Source: Chitinophaga pinensis (lineage in GTDB: Bacteria; Bacteroidota; Bacteroidia; UKL13-3). Taken from it: a DNA stretch of 64,000 bases. A program made the translations under genes and the position numbers. The stretch lies in NCBI GenBank assembly GCA_945870425.1, contig CAMBSD010000004.1, positions 124,001 through 188,000 of the forward strand. Direction: 5' to 3'. Of this stretch, positions 18,599-27,997 are shown piece after piece; the stretch's first letter is position 1, and every line of letters begins with the position of its first letter. Below the pieces are notes generated by a model, which was not told the DNA's origin, made no database searches, and saw nothing but the letters and a program-made list of their open reading frames with translations.

Positions 18599-20410
18599 AT
18601 GAAATTTTATTTAAGATTTTCTATACTTTTTATTCTAGTAATATTCTCTGTTCTGTCTTTCGGACAGGCCAAAGACGAGCAATTGGCATCGCAGTTTTTT
18701 AGTAACAATGAGTTTGACAAAGCTGCTGATGTGTATGAAAAGCTATTGAATAAAAACCCGCAATCCATTTACTTTTATGACAATTTACTCTCTTGTTATT
18801 TCAATCTTAACAAAGCTGAAGAGGCAGAGAAATTAGTAAAAAAACAGCTTAGAAAAAACGATAGAAACCCATACTACACCGTAGATTTGGGCTATGTCAT
18901 GAAAAAATTTGGCAAAGCAGACAAAGCCAAACAACAATTTGACGACATTATTAAGAAGCTAAAACTTGAAGGTGATCAGATAAACGAAACAGGTAATGCT
19001 TTTATCAAAAGGGGTGAAAAAGAATATGCCATTGAAACCTATTTGAAAGGCAGAAAAATGCATGGAAGCAATTTGGCTTATTCAACAGAACTGGGAAATC
19101 TGTATGGTGAGACTGGAAATGTGAAGGAAATGATTGAAGAGTATTTGAACAGCATGAGTATTGATGAGAAGTTGTTGGATGATATTCAAGGCTATTTTCA
19201 AAATTATATTCAAAAACCTGCTGAGTTCGATTTGCTTAAATCTGCGTTATTAAAACGCACTAAAACCCAAGCCGAAAATCCTATTTTTTTTGAAATGCTA
19301 GTTTGGATGTATGTTCAGAAAAAAGACTTTGATAATGCTTTACTTCAAGCCAAATCATTAGACAAAAAATTCAAAGAAGAAGGCGCAAGACTAATAGAAT
19401 TAGGTAATTTAGCTATATCAAATGAGTATTATGATGATGCTGTAAACATCTTTAATCAGGTTGTGCTAATGGGTAAAGATAAGAACAATTACACCTTGGC
19501 TAAAATGGGAATTCTTGAAGCCCAAAGAAGAAAAATATTAAATAGCAATTACACGGACACAGACCTTAAAATAGTTGAAACAAACTATAAAGCCTTTTTA
19601 GACGAATTTGGTAAAAACCCATTTACACAAAATTCTCAAAGGGAATTAGCAAGACTTCAAGCTTACTATTTAAATGATTTGCCCTATGCCATGGCTAATT
19701 TCAACGAACTAATAAGTGCACCTAGAAGTGAGAATAAGTTTAAGGCAGAGTGTAAATTGGAGCTCGGAGATTTGTACGTTTTGAAAGGTGAAGTGTGGGA
19801 TGCTATGCTCCTTTATGGACAAGTGGATAAGGAGTATATGGAAGAACCTATTGGTCAGGAAGCCAAATTACGTAATGCTAAGTTAAGCTATTATATAGGA
19901 GAGTTTGAATGGGCCAAAGCCCAATTGGATGTTTTAAAAACAGTTACAACACAGCTGATTGCTAACAATGCTCTTGAGTTGTCATTACTTATTCAAGACA
20001 ATACAGTTGATAGCGTGGAAGACGCTTTAAAAATGTTCTCAAGGGCTGATTTGAACTATTACCAAAACAAAACGGATGTTGCCTTACAAATACTAGATAG
20101 TATCAATTTGCTTTTTCCAAAACATGCGCTTGCTGATGATATTTATTTCAAAAAGGCACAAATTTTCGTGAAAAAGAAAAACTATTCTGAAGCTGAAAAA
20201 TTCTATAACATTGTTGTGAACGAGCATGGTAGCGATATTCTGGGTGATAATTCACTCTTCAGCCTAGCCGAACTTTACGAAAAGAAACTAAACAATAAAG
20301 AAAAAGCCAAGCAACTCTACGAACAATTTATTGAGAATTACCCTGGTAGTTTCTTCTTAACTGAAGCAAGAAAAAGGTATCGATTACTAAGAGGTGATTT
20401 GTTAGAATAG
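18599..20410 (+). CDS. Secreted TPR protein
   Basis: A 603-residue protein with a signal peptide (FSILFILVIFSVLSFGQ) followed by TPR repeats along the whole length, for example NNEFDKAADVYEKLLNKNPQ near residue 35 and KNYSEAEKFYNIVVNEHGSD near residue 545. The C-terminal repeats resemble the BamD/YbgF-like TPR type. It is divergent from the flippase gene; a TACTTTCG at 18579-18586 resembles a -7 element. The stop lies three bases from that of purQ on the other strand. Role unknown. Confidence 0.85.
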   Translation: MKFYLRFSILFILVIFSVLSFGQAKDEQLASQFFSNNEFDKAADVYEKLLNKNPQSIYFYDNLLSCYFNLNKAEEAEKLVKKQLRKNDRNPYYTVDLGYVMKKFGKADKAKQQFDDIIKKLKLEGDQINETGNAFIKRGEKEYAIETYLKGRKMHGSNLAYSTELGNLYGETGNVKEMIEEYLNSMSIDEKLLDDIQGYFQNYIQKPAEFDLLKSALLKRTKTQAENPIFFEMLVWMYVQKKDFDNALLQAKSLDKKFKEEGARLIELGNLAISNEYYDDAVNIFNQVVLMGKDKNNYTLAKMGILEAQRRKILNSNYTDTDLKIVETNYKAFLDEFGKNPFTQNSQRELARLQAYYLNDLPYAMANFNELISAPRSENKFKAECKLELGDLYVLKGEVWDAMLLYGQVDKEYMEEPIGQEAKLRNAKLSYYIGEFEWAKAQLDVLKTVTTQLIANNALELSLLIQDNTVDSVEDALKMFSRADLNYYQNKTDVALQILDSINLLFPKHALADDIYFKKAQIFVKKKNYSEAEKFYNIVVNEHGSDILGDNSLFSLAELYEKKLNNKEKAKQLYEQFIENYPGSFFLTEARKRYRLLRGDLLE

Positions 20411-20413
20411 GAA

Positions 20414-21106
20414 TTAGGCCTCTACCAATTGTAGTAAGCTTTCAAACAAAATTCTTCCGTCTGTATTATATATTTCAGCATCTACAACCCTTTCAGGATG
20501 TGGCATCATCCCAAATACATTTCTTCCAGCATTGCAAATGCCAGCAATATTTTCAAGTGATCCATTTGGGTTTGCGTCATTTGAAATATTCCCATCGGCA
20601 TCACAGTATTTGAATAAAATTTGTTCATTGGATTTGAGGGTGGTCAGTGTAAATTCATCACAGTAAAATCTGCCTTCTCCATGCGCGATAGGTATTTGAA
20701 GTACCGATTGTGGCTTAATTTTATTAGTTATTTGAGAATTGCTACTCTCACATGTCAAATATATGTTTTTGCAATTAAATTTTTGGTGATCATTATGTAA
20801 CAAAGCCCCTGGCAATAAGCCGCTTTCACATAAAATTTGAAAACCATTACAAACACCCCAAACCAAACCACCTTTGTTTGCAAATTCAATAACGCTTTGC
20901 ATAATGGGTGAAAAGCGAGCAATGGCACCACTGCGTAAATAGTCTCCATAGCTAAATCCCCCAGGTAGAAAAACTAAATCAACACCTTGTAAGTCTGTAT
21001 CTTTGTGCCACAATTCAACAACTTCTTGGCCAAACATATTTTGAAATGCCCAAACTGCATCTTTATCACAATTGGAACCTGGAAAAACTAAAACACCTAC
21101 TTTCAT
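20414..21106 (-). CDS. purQ: Phosphoribosylformylglycinamidine synthase, glutaminase subunit
   Basis: Glutamine amidotransferase subunit that feeds ammonia to the FGAM synthase PurL in purine synthesis. 230 residues, class I glutaminase: oxyanion-loop region LPGGFSYGDYLRSGA, nucleophile in GVCNGFQILCE, and the catalytic His in MMPHPERV. Start MKVGVLVFPGSNCD is canonical. PurL and PurS are not in this window. The next gene upstream on this strand is a small exported protein 18 bases away, perhaps co-transcribed. Confidence 0.97.
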   Translation of the reverse strand: MKVGVLVFPGSNCDKDAVWAFQNMFGQEVVELWHKDTDLQGVDLVFLPGGFSYGDYLRSGAIARFSPIMQSVIEFANKGGLVWGVCNGFQILCESGLLPGALLHNDHQKFNCKNIYLTCESSNSQITNKIKPQSVLQIPIAHGEGRFYCDEFTLTTLKSNEQILFKYCDADGNISNDANPNGSLENIAGICNAGRNVFGMMPHPERVVDAEIYNTDGRILFESLLQLVEA

Positions 21107-21124
21107 GGGTACAAACTTAAATTT

Positions 21125-21580
21125 TTATTTCAAGTAAATATAAAAAGCTGCGGGTTTATTTGTTTTATCTTTATTTAAATTTGGTTCTACAACACTTAAT
21201 CTAACCTCGCTAAACATGATGCTAGAACCAGGCTTACAGCCAAAAATATATGTTTGAATTTCCTTCGTTAGAACTGGGGTTTTCATGGTAAAAACTTTCA
21301 AATTTTGATTATTTTCATCTCTTACAAAAGCTGTATAAGATTGCACCAAATTTCGTTTTGATTCATTGTATCCAGCATTTTTTGTTATCATAAAAAGGTG
21401 AGGTGTTCCTCTAGTAAAGAATGCTCGGCTAATTTCTAAAGTTTGAGTCAGATCAATTTTATCGAAGCCATTATCAAAGATATAAACAAAGTTCTGCATA
21501 TTGTCTTTACGTAAGTATTGACTTTTGGCTTGAATAAAAAATGTCAAACATAGAATAAATAGGACTGTGGCTTTTTTCAT
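21125..21580 (-). CDS. Small exported protein, function unknown
   Basis: 151 residues with a signal peptide (MKKATVLFILCLTFFIQAKSQ). The mature part, about 130 residues, is mixed alpha/beta with no recognised motif and two cysteines (one in the signal, one in IFGCKPGSS). It lies between the AlbA_2 protein and purQ on the same strand with short gaps. Confidence 0.7.
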   Translation of the reverse strand: MKKATVLFILCLTFFIQAKSQYLRKDNMQNFVYIFDNGFDKIDLTQTLEISRAFFTRGTPHLFMITKNAGYNESKRNLVQSYTAFVRDENNQNLKVFTMKTPVLTKEIQTYIFGCKPGSSIMFSEVRLSVVEPNLNKDKTNKPAAFYIYLK

Positions 21581-21622
21581 GCTGTAAAAATATCAAATAC
21601 CGTGCTTAAAATTTTCCTAAAA

Positions 21623-22252
21623 TCAACTTAATGTGAAAAATTCGGTTTTTTCTGTGGTATGATTTCTAATTATACCAGCACTTACAAGGTTTACAAGCAT
21701 TTTTTGTGCTCTCCATCTTGAAAAATTAAGTAGTTTGCAAATATCTTTTAAAGTGGCCTTTTCAGTTTTTTCTAAATATTTCAGCAAACCCTCCTCGTGC
21801 TTTGAGTATTGAATCATTGCACCTTGAGAATTAGTATTTCTCCTCAATACATCAACTACCACCTTACTGGCTAGGAGCGTTTTGTCTTTTACACGAATAT
21901 GAACCCACCATTTTCCATCTTCATCCTTGGCATAATAGGGTTTCTCTTTTCCTTCAGCTATAATGCATTCAATAACTGGCATGCCTCCTATCTCCCAATC
22001 AATCAATTCAATGCTTATTTCTGGTTTACAATAAAAATGGGCTGCCAAATCAAGCATATATTTATCGTCTTCACTTCGTGTACCTGATATGGTTTTGTTA
22101 TCATTAACCCCTACTAATAAGCGACCACCCTTATGATTGGCAAAGGCTGCCATTGTTTTAGCAATTTTTGAAGCGGAAGAAATTGTCTTTTTAAAATCCA
22201 ATGTATCATTTTCGCCTTCGGCTATCAATTTAAATATCGGGTGAATATTCAT
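21623..22252 (-). CDS. AlbA_2 (Schlafen-like) domain protein with C-terminal helix-turn-helix
   Basis: 209 residues. The N-terminal half is an AlbA_2 domain: EGENDTLDFKKTISSASKI, then AAFANHKGGRLLVGVNDN and a strand with WWVHIRVKDKT. The last 65 residues look like a winged helix (TLKDICKLLNFSRWRAQKML then NLVSAGIIRN). Such proteins are thought to bind nucleic acid and act as regulators; some have nuclease activity. It is divergent from icd across 127 bases, so it could regulate itself or that region, but this is only inferred from position. Confidence 0.78.
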   Translation of the reverse strand: MNIHPIFKLIAEGENDTLDFKKTISSASKIAKTMAAFANHKGGRLLVGVNDNKTISGTRSEDDKYMLDLAAHFYCKPEISIELIDWEIGGMPVIECIIAEGKEKPYYAKDEDGKWWVHIRVKDKTLLASKVVVDVLRRNTNSQGAMIQYSKHEEGLLKYLEKTEKATLKDICKLLNFSRWRAQKMLVNLVSAGIIRNHTTEKTEFFTLS

Positions 22253-22340
22253 TTCAAGTTCAAAAGTAAAATTAAGTTGCTTTGTTTTGACAATATAGAA
22301 AATTTAATACACAAGATTATGTCAACCTCAACAAAAACAA

Positions 22341-22348
22341 TACTTTTG
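22341..22348 (+). promoter_or_regulatory. -7 element upstream of icd
   Basis: TACTTTTG fits TAnnTTTG, 31 bases before the icd ATG. No good -33 TTTG is seen at the expected spacing. Confidence 0.45.
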
Positions 22349-22379
22349 CACCCTCTTAAATTTTAATATAATATTAATA

Positions 22380-23846
22380 ATGACGAAAAAACAAAAAATA
22401 TCAGTTGCAAAAGGTGATGGTATAGGCGCTGAAATAATGGATGCTGTTTTACAAATATTTGATGCCGCTCAGGTACCTCTTGAGTATGAATTTATCGAAA
22501 TGGGCAAAGAAATATATTTACAAGGACACAGCTCAGGAATGACAGAAAAAGCAAAAGAAAGTGTTGAAAGCAATGGTATTCTATTTAAAGGACCTATGGA
22601 AACACCTAAAGGAAAAGGTGTAAAAAGTATAAATGTTACTGCTCGAAAAACTTGGAGCACTTTTGCCAATCGAAGGCATTTTCGCTCTCTAGTTGGAGTT
22701 GACACTGTTTTTTCAAAAGCTGGCATTCCCATTGACCTAACCATTGTTCGTGAAAATATTGAAGGAACGTATGGTGGAATTGAGCATATGCTTACCCAAG
22801 ATGTAGCTCTTTGCCGCAGATTCATTACACGCCCTGGAAGTATTCAAGTTCACAAATTTGCCTTTGAAATGGCTAGAAAAGAAGGCTTTACCAAAGTTAC
22901 TTGCGCCCATAAAGCCAATATAATGAAATTAACTGATGGATTGTTTTTAGAAACTTTCTACGAAGTTGCCAAAGATTTTCCCGAAATTGAAGCAAACGAC
23001 ATCATTGTAGATGACTTAGCTATGAAATTGGTAGCAAAGCCTCAACAATTTCAGGTAGTTGTGCTAACTAACTTGCAAGGTGATATCATGAGTGACCTAT
23101 GTGCGGGTTTGGTTGGTGGACTTGGTTTTGCTCCATCTGCAAATATTGGCGAAAACATTTCCATTTTCGAAGCAGTTCACGGTACAGCTCCAGATATAAC
23201 AGGTAAAAATATTGCCAACCCAACTGCACTATTATTAAGTAGCTTTATGTTGCTTCGTCATTTGGGTCTAATGGAATATGCAGCGAGAATTGAAAATTCA
23301 CTCTTATACACGCTTGAAAATGGAGCACATACAGGTGACTTTGGAAACAAGGAGACCCCATCGTTGAGTACAACAGAATTCGCTAACGCTATTATTTCCA
23401 ATTTAGGAAAAGAACCTGCTGAGGGTAAGGCAAGGGTCAGTACACTAAAAGCTGAATTTCATTTACCTGAAAGACCAGAAAATCAAAAAATGATGGTAAC
23501 ACCAAGGATAAATTCGATTGAAAAAATTGTTGGAGTAGACCTATTTATAGAAAGCGACCAAAATGCTAATTCATTTGCTTCGCTGCTAAAAAAACAAGAA
23601 ACAGATGATATCAAAATGATCATGATATCCAATCGAGGAACTCAGGTTTGGCCTACAGGTTCTGTTTTTACAGAATGTGTTGATCAATATAGGGTGAGAT
23701 TTGAGTGTATAAATAATTCTGAAACCACTCTAAGTAAAATGCTTGAATTAACGGAAGCTATATCAAAAGACATCTTTATTTGTTCGGTTGAAATTCTCAG
23801 AAGTTATAATGGTAAAAAAGGTTACTCATTAGCTCAAGGACAATAA
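22380..23846 (+). CDS. icd: Isocitrate dehydrogenase (long Thermus-like type)
   Basis: TCA-cycle enzyme that oxidises isocitrate to 2-oxoglutarate. 488 residues; the first 340 are the isocitrate/isopropylmalate dehydrogenase fold with VAKGDGIGAEIMDAV, TIVRENIEGTYGG, and the metal-binding region LQGDIMSDLCAGLVGG followed by EAVHGTAPDITGKN. A C-terminal extension of about 145 residues occurs in the long form known from Thermus and many Bacteroidota. NADP use is usual in this form but not proved here. A bidirectional terminator follows directly. Confidence 0.94.
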   Translation: MTKKQKISVAKGDGIGAEIMDAVLQIFDAAQVPLEYEFIEMGKEIYLQGHSSGMTEKAKESVESNGILFKGPMETPKGKGVKSINVTARKTWSTFANRRHFRSLVGVDTVFSKAGIPIDLTIVRENIEGTYGGIEHMLTQDVALCRRFITRPGSIQVHKFAFEMARKEGFTKVTCAHKANIMKLTDGLFLETFYEVAKDFPEIEANDIIVDDLAMKLVAKPQQFQVVVLTNLQGDIMSDLCAGLVGGLGFAPSANIGENISIFEAVHGTAPDITGKNIANPTALLLSSFMLLRHLGLMEYAARIENSLLYTLENGAHTGDFGNKETPSLSTTEFANAIISNLGKEPAEGKARVSTLKAEFHLPERPENQKMMVTPRINSIEKIVGVDLFIESDQNANSFASLLKKQETDDIKMIMISNRGTQVWPTGSVFTECVDQYRVRFECINNSETTLSKMLELTEAISKDIFICSVEILRSYNGKKGYSLAQGQ

Positions 23847-23870
23847 AAAAGGGGCTTAAGCCCCTTTTTT
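23845..23870. terminator. Bidirectional terminator between icd and the DUF4468 gene
   Basis: A near-perfect palindrome: six A, GGGGCTTAAGCCCC, six T. It can terminate both the icd transcript and the convergent minus-strand gene. Confidence 0.92.
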
Positions 23871-23887
23871 ATTTGAATAAATGATAT

Positions 23888-24556
23888 CTACCAATCATCT
23901 TCATCTAATAATTTTGGATCCCTCATAGCAAGTTGAAACTTTTGAATAGTTTCCTTAATATCTTTATCAGCATAACGCAAAACCTTGTCGTAAGCTTGAA
24001 TATTACTTGTGCTATTATTATAGTATTCGAAATAATTTCTTACAGGTTTTCCTCCAGATGCAGAAACTTCAGACTCATGAACAAAGTTGGTAATGGTATA
24101 TTTGTATCTACCTTCTTTAACTAATATTGTCATTTTAAATTGGAATTTACCAATAGTTTTTTTATTAAACTTATTAATATATGCGAAGGCAGGAATAGAA
24201 CCATTTACAACTAATTTTTGGTTGCGCTTATCCAACTCATATAGCTCTTTACCTTTACCTAAATTTTTTTCGGAAAATCTTTTTGCGCGAGCATAAAGAG
24301 AATCACTTCCACTTTCTTCCTGCTCAACTATGCCATTATAAGTAATTAAATTGGTAACAGAGTCAAATGGCATAAGAATTCGTTGATATACTTTAACTGT
24401 TTCCTCAGCCGCTGATTCAGTTGAAGAGGAGTCGCTAGTTGTTTGGGTACTATCAGTATAATTGTAGTCATAAACAGGTGAGTTAGGGTCTTGGTTCTGA
24501 GCAAAAACGAACAAGCCTAACATGCTTAATACTATAGTTAATATCGATTTTTTCAT
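23888..24556 (-). CDS. DUF4468-type exported protein
   Basis: 222 residues with a signal peptide (SILTIVLSMLGLFVFAQ), a serine/threonine/glutamate-rich linker to about residue 52, and then a domain matching the DUF4468 pattern: NLITYNGIVEQEESGSDSLY, RAKRFSEKNLG, FKMTILVKEGRYKYTITNF. DUF4468 proteins are Bacteroidota-specific, periplasmic or surface, and uncharacterised. The fold is suggested to resemble TBP-like domains. No partner gene is evident. Confidence 0.75.
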   Translation of the reverse strand: MKKSILTIVLSMLGLFVFAQNQDPNSPVYDYNYTDSTQTTSDSSSTESAAEETVKVYQRILMPFDSVTNLITYNGIVEQEESGSDSLYARAKRFSEKNLGKGKELYELDKRNQKLVVNGSIPAFAYINKFNKKTIGKFQFKMTILVKEGRYKYTITNFVHESEVSASGGKPVRNYFEYYNNSTSNIQAYDKVLRYADKDIKETIQKFQLAMRDPKLLDEDDW

Positions 24557-24703
24557 TTCCTCTTTTCTTTATTTTAACGAGTGTTAAGAGTTTGTAAATA
24601 TATGATTAGCAAAATATTTTTTTTAAAATATTTTTTGGAGCGCAAGCATAAACAAATTTAACAAATTGTTTGCCACAAATTTGATAATCAAATGAAAAAC
24701 TGA

Positions 24704-25123
24704 TTAATTTTTAGGACCATAACCACTTTCCCTAAGTGCATCCCAATATTCTTTGCCATAAGAAACGTAAATTTCATCACTTGGATTAAGATTTCTGCTT
24801 GCAACGATGTATGGTTTACCTTTGATAATTTCGTAACGGGCATTGTTTTTCATTCCCTCAATTCTTACAAATCCTGCCGCATCATTGGCATATCTAGCTA
24901 GAGAGTCAAGGTGATTTTGAGCATCAATACACTTTTTTTCAGAAACGTAAAAATAATAGGCGCCAAATCCATCTTTCATACCTTCATTTCGCTTCTGACA
25001 TTCTTTCCAAGTAATCACATCCCCGGTATATTCAATAACCTTCTCACCTCGTTTTATTAATTCTTCGGCAAATAGACCTTTCCCAGCGCCCGGTATTTTA
25101 CTTTTTTTGATACTTAATTTCAT
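24704..25123 (-). CDS. SET-domain protein (putative lysine methyltransferase)
   Basis: About 139 residues, almost entirely one SET domain. The start at 25123 (MKLSIKKSKIPGAGKGLFA) puts the domain at the very N-terminus; an upstream ATG adds 11 unlikely residues. Motif 1 is GKGLFAEELIKRGEKVIEY; the substrate and SAM region reads LARYANDAAG, where classic SET proteins have RFxNHxC; the end has the EIYVSYGKEYW tyrosine motif. It would transfer methyl from SAM to a protein lysine. Bacterial targets of this subgroup are unknown. Confidence 0.85.
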   Translation of the reverse strand: MKLSIKKSKIPGAGKGLFAEELIKRGEKVIEYTGDVITWKECQKRNEGMKDGFGAYYFYVSEKKCIDAQNHLDSLARYANDAAGFVRIEGMKNNARYEIIKGKPYIVASRNLNPSDEIYVSYGKEYWDALRESGYGPKN

Positions 25124-25209
25124 TTGTTGCAAATGTGCTAAATTGTAACACAACATAAAAATATTATTTTAATCAAAATTGCTTTGTTTGCAGCACAATC
25201 CATAAGTCA

Positions 25210-25977
25210 ATGAAAATAGTTAGTTACAATGTAAATGGAATTCGCTCAGCTATGAGCAAAGGACTGGTAAATTTTATGCAGCAAGAAAATGCTGATGTGT
25301 ATTGCTTTCAAGAAACCAAAGCCATGAAGGAACAAATAAATGATGCATATATTTTTGAAGTCGCAGGATACAAAAACCACTATTGGTTTTCGGCCGAAAA
25401 GAAAGGATATAGTGGAGTTGCGCTATTTTGCAAAAACGAACCTGACCATGTTGAATATGGTTTTGGTAACGAAGATTATGACAAAGAAGGAAGAATTATT
25501 AGAGCGGATTATGGTGATACAAGCATCATAAGTATATACATTCCTTCAGGGTCTAGTGGGGATTTAAGACAATCCTATAAAATGGTTTGGCTTGACTTTT
25601 TTCATCAATATATTGATGATTTGAAAGCAAAAAGACCAAATTTGATAATTTGTGGGGACTATAATATTTGCCATCAAGCCATAGATATACACGATCCTGT
25701 GAGTAATAAAAACAGTAGCGGTTTTTTACCTGAAGAACGTGAATGGATGAGTCGTTTTATTGAAAGTGGATTTGAAGATTCATATAGAGCCTATATTAAA
25801 GCCCCTCATAACTATAGTTGGTGGAGCTATCGCGCTGGGGCAAGAGCAAGAAATAAGGGTTGGAGAATAGACTATTGCATGGTGGCTGACAAAATAAAAA
25901 ACCGCATGAACGATGCAGGAATTATACCATCAGCTATGCACTCTGATCACTGCCCGGTTTGGGTTGATATGAAATAA
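25210..25977 (+). CDS. xth: Exodeoxyribonuclease III
   Basis: AP endonuclease and 3'-5' exonuclease for base-excision repair, 255 residues. EEP-fold motifs: YNVNGIRSAMSKG, CFQETKA (metal Glu), GYSGVALF, ICGDYNICH (catalytic Asp and Asn), WRIDYCMVA, and the C-terminal HSDHCPVWV. It is followed by a strong terminator shared with the convergent aminopeptidase gene. Confidence 0.97.
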   Translation: MKIVSYNVNGIRSAMSKGLVNFMQQENADVYCFQETKAMKEQINDAYIFEVAGYKNHYWFSAEKKGYSGVALFCKNEPDHVEYGFGNEDYDKEGRIIRADYGDTSIISIYIPSGSSGDLRQSYKMVWLDFFHQYIDDLKAKRPNLIICGDYNICHQAIDIHDPVSNKNSSGFLPEEREWMSRFIESGFEDSYRAYIKAPHNYSWWSYRAGARARNKGWRIDYCMVADKIKNRMNDAGIIPSAMHSDHCPVWVDMK

Positions 25978-26005
25978 AAAAGTGGAGCATCTACTCCACT
26001 TTTTT
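25976..26005. terminator. Bidirectional terminator between xth and the aminopeptidase gene
   Basis: AAAAAAGTGGAG pairs with CTCCACTTTTTT over a six-base loop, so each strand has a T-tract. Confidence 0.92.
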
Positions 26006-26009
26006 GTAT

Positions 26010-27305
26010 TTACTTTTTCATCAATTCCTCGATATGGTCAGCCTCTATTGGAATATGTTCCATTAAATCAACACAACCATTTTCGGTAATTAAAATTTCG
26101 TTTTCTATTCTTACACCAATACCTTCTTCTTTTATATATATACCAGGCTCACAACTAAAAGTCATTCCGGGTTTCATTGGCTCGTAGCGCATTCCCACAT
26201 CATGCACATCTATACCTAAAAAATGACTTGTGCCATGCATAAAATATCTTTTATAGGCTGGCCATTTAGGATCTTGTTTCTTAATATCATCCATAGTTAA
26301 CAAACCTAAATCCACCAATTCTTTTTGTGTGATTTCACCAACTTGGGCCTGGTATTCCATAAGCAACACGCCAGGTTTTAATAGTTTTTTGGCTTCTCGC
26401 AAGGTTCTTAAAACTGCATTGTAAACTTGCTTTTGACGGGGCGTATATACACCATTCACTGGAATGGTTCTCGTCATGTCACTCGCATAATTGGCATAAT
26501 CAGCTCCTGAATCCAAAAGAAGGATATCACCATCTTTGCATTGTTTATTATTATCTACGTAATGTAAAATACATGAATTGGCACCACTAGCTACAATGGG
26601 CGAAAATGAATGACCGCTTGCACGGTTAGAAAGATATTCGTGAATTACTTCTGCTTCAATTTCGTATTCACACACACCAGGCTTGACAAACTTCAAAATA
26701 CGAGCAAACATTTTTTCACTAATACTCACGGCTATTTTCATTAACTCTAATTCATAATTCGATTTAATACAACGCAATCTATGTAGTATCGGTGTTGCCC
26801 TTTCAAACTCATGCAAAGGGTACTTATCTCTCATCAATTGCGCAAAACGTAAATCCTTATAAGGAGTGCTAATGGTTGAACGATCATTTTCATTCAGACT
26901 TAAATAAATATTAGATGCATAATTAATTATTGGGCGCATTTTCACCTCAAATTCATCAGCCCAATAAATATTATTGATTCCACTCACTTCACGTGCTTGA
27001 TCCATATTAAGTTTATACCCATTCCAAGTTACCATAGCATCATTGGTTCTCTTGATAAAAAGAGCTTCGCGAAACTCTTCAAGGACACAATCAGGGTATA
27101 TTACCAAAACAGAATCCTCTTGATCCACACCACTTAAATAAAATAGGTCAGAGTTTTGTTTGAAATTATGATGGGCATCACCATTCATAGGATGCTCATC
27201 ATTGCTATTAAATATGGCAATACTATTAGCTTTTAAGTGCTTAATAAAATTGGCTCTGTTAAGTATAAACAGTTCCTTGTTGAGGGTATGATATTTTTTA
27301 TACAT
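26010..27305 (-). CDS. pepP: Xaa-Pro aminopeptidase (M24B)
   Basis: Metalloenzyme that releases N-terminal residues before proline. 431 residues: an N-terminal aminopeptidase-P domain (about 1-165) and a C-terminal pita-bread domain. The metal ligands are visible: Asp in LLDSGADYANYASDMTRT, His in MHGTSHFLGIDVHDVG, Glu in SCEPGIYI and Glu in RIENEIL. The protein has no signal peptide and is presumably cytosolic. Confidence 0.95.
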   Translation of the reverse strand: MYKKYHTLNKELFILNRANFIKHLKANSIAIFNSNDEHPMNGDAHHNFKQNSDLFYLSGVDQEDSVLVIYPDCVLEEFREALFIKRTNDAMVTWNGYKLNMDQAREVSGINNIYWADEFEVKMRPIINYASNIYLSLNENDRSTISTPYKDLRFAQLMRDKYPLHEFERATPILHRLRCIKSNYELELMKIAVSISEKMFARILKFVKPGVCEYEIEAEVIHEYLSNRASGHSFSPIVASGANSCILHYVDNNKQCKDGDILLLDSGADYANYASDMTRTIPVNGVYTPRQKQVYNAVLRTLREAKKLLKPGVLLMEYQAQVGEITQKELVDLGLLTMDDIKKQDPKWPAYKRYFMHGTSHFLGIDVHDVGMRYEPMKPGMTFSCEPGIYIKEEGIGVRIENEILITENGCVDLMEHIPIEADHIEELMKK

Positions 27306-27356
27306 AGTTCAAATGTAATTTTTGTCGTTTAAATAAATAATGATAATTGATAAAAA

Positions 27357-27388
27357 ACAAAAAGGGCAACCTAAACGGCTACCCTATT
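27357..27388 (-). terminator. Second minus-strand terminator-like hairpin upstream of pepP
   Basis: On the minus strand GGGTAGCC pairs with GGTTGCCC (eight pairs including G-U) over a five-base loop and runs into CTTTTTG. It does not follow an annotated gene: the HU terminator is already at 27502-27534. Confidence 0.6.
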
Positions 27389-27501
27389 ATAAATTTAGTT
27401 CAAAATATTAATTAAGTATGTCGCCATTTAATTCAAAAATACTTTATTGCCATCAATTGAATTATGAGCAATGAGCGCATTACATTGACAAGAAATGCAA
27501 T

Positions 27502-27534
27502 AAAAAAAGCCTCGACAATGTCGAGGCTTTTTTT
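27502..27534 (-). terminator. Terminator after the HU gene
   Basis: AAGCCTCGAC pairs with GTCGAGGCTT over a three-base loop, flanked by A and T tracts on either side. It lies 22 bases past the HU stop. Confidence 0.93.
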
Positions 27535-27555
27535 GAATAAGTAGCTAGGAAAAAA

Positions 27556-27828
27556 TTATTTTACTTTAGCTTGCAAACCTGAACCTGCTTTGAATTTTAC
27601 AACCTTTTTTGCAGGGATGTTAATTTCTTTACCTGTTTGAGGGTTACGTCCTTTGCGTGCAGCACGTTTAGTTACTGAGAAAGTACCGAATCCTACTAGG
27701 ATTACTTTGTCACCTTTTTTCAAAGCTGTTTGAGTAGAAGCCATGAATGAATCTAAAGCAGCTGTAGCTTGTACTTTAGTTACACCAGCAGCTTTTGCCA
27801 TGTTGTCAATTAAATCTGATTTGTTCAT
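27556..27828 (-). CDS. HU-family DNA-binding protein
   Basis: Histone-like nucleoid protein, 90 residues. It has the typical HU start MNKSDLIDNMAKAAGVTK, the GFGTFSVTKRAARKGRNPQT arm region with PQTGKEI, and a lysine-rich end. It bends and compacts DNA as a homo- or heterodimer. Monocistronic with a strong terminator. A TACTTTTG at 27947-27954 on the minus strand could be its -7 element, which would give a leader of about 115 nt. Confidence 0.96.
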   Translation of the reverse strand: MNKSDLIDNMAKAAGVTKVQATAALDSFMASTQTALKKGDKVILVGFGTFSVTKRAARKGRNPQTGKEINIPAKKVVKFKAGSGLQAKVK

Positions 27829-27997
27829 AATTAAAAATGTTTATTTGGTTTGTAATACTAAACGAATGTACTAATTGAATATGAAATGTCAAGTGTTTTC
27901 GGGGCTTAAAGGAAAAAAAAATGAAAAAAATTTTCACAGCTTATCAACAAAAGTAGCTTATTTATTGGGACATAGTGTAAAATGAAGGTCATAATAC

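Noticed and set aside
27938-27952. TTATCAACA near the HU gene as a DnaA box
   Set aside because: A single near-match in an AT-rich stretch, with no dnaA, repeats or AT-rich unwinding region; not enough for an origin.
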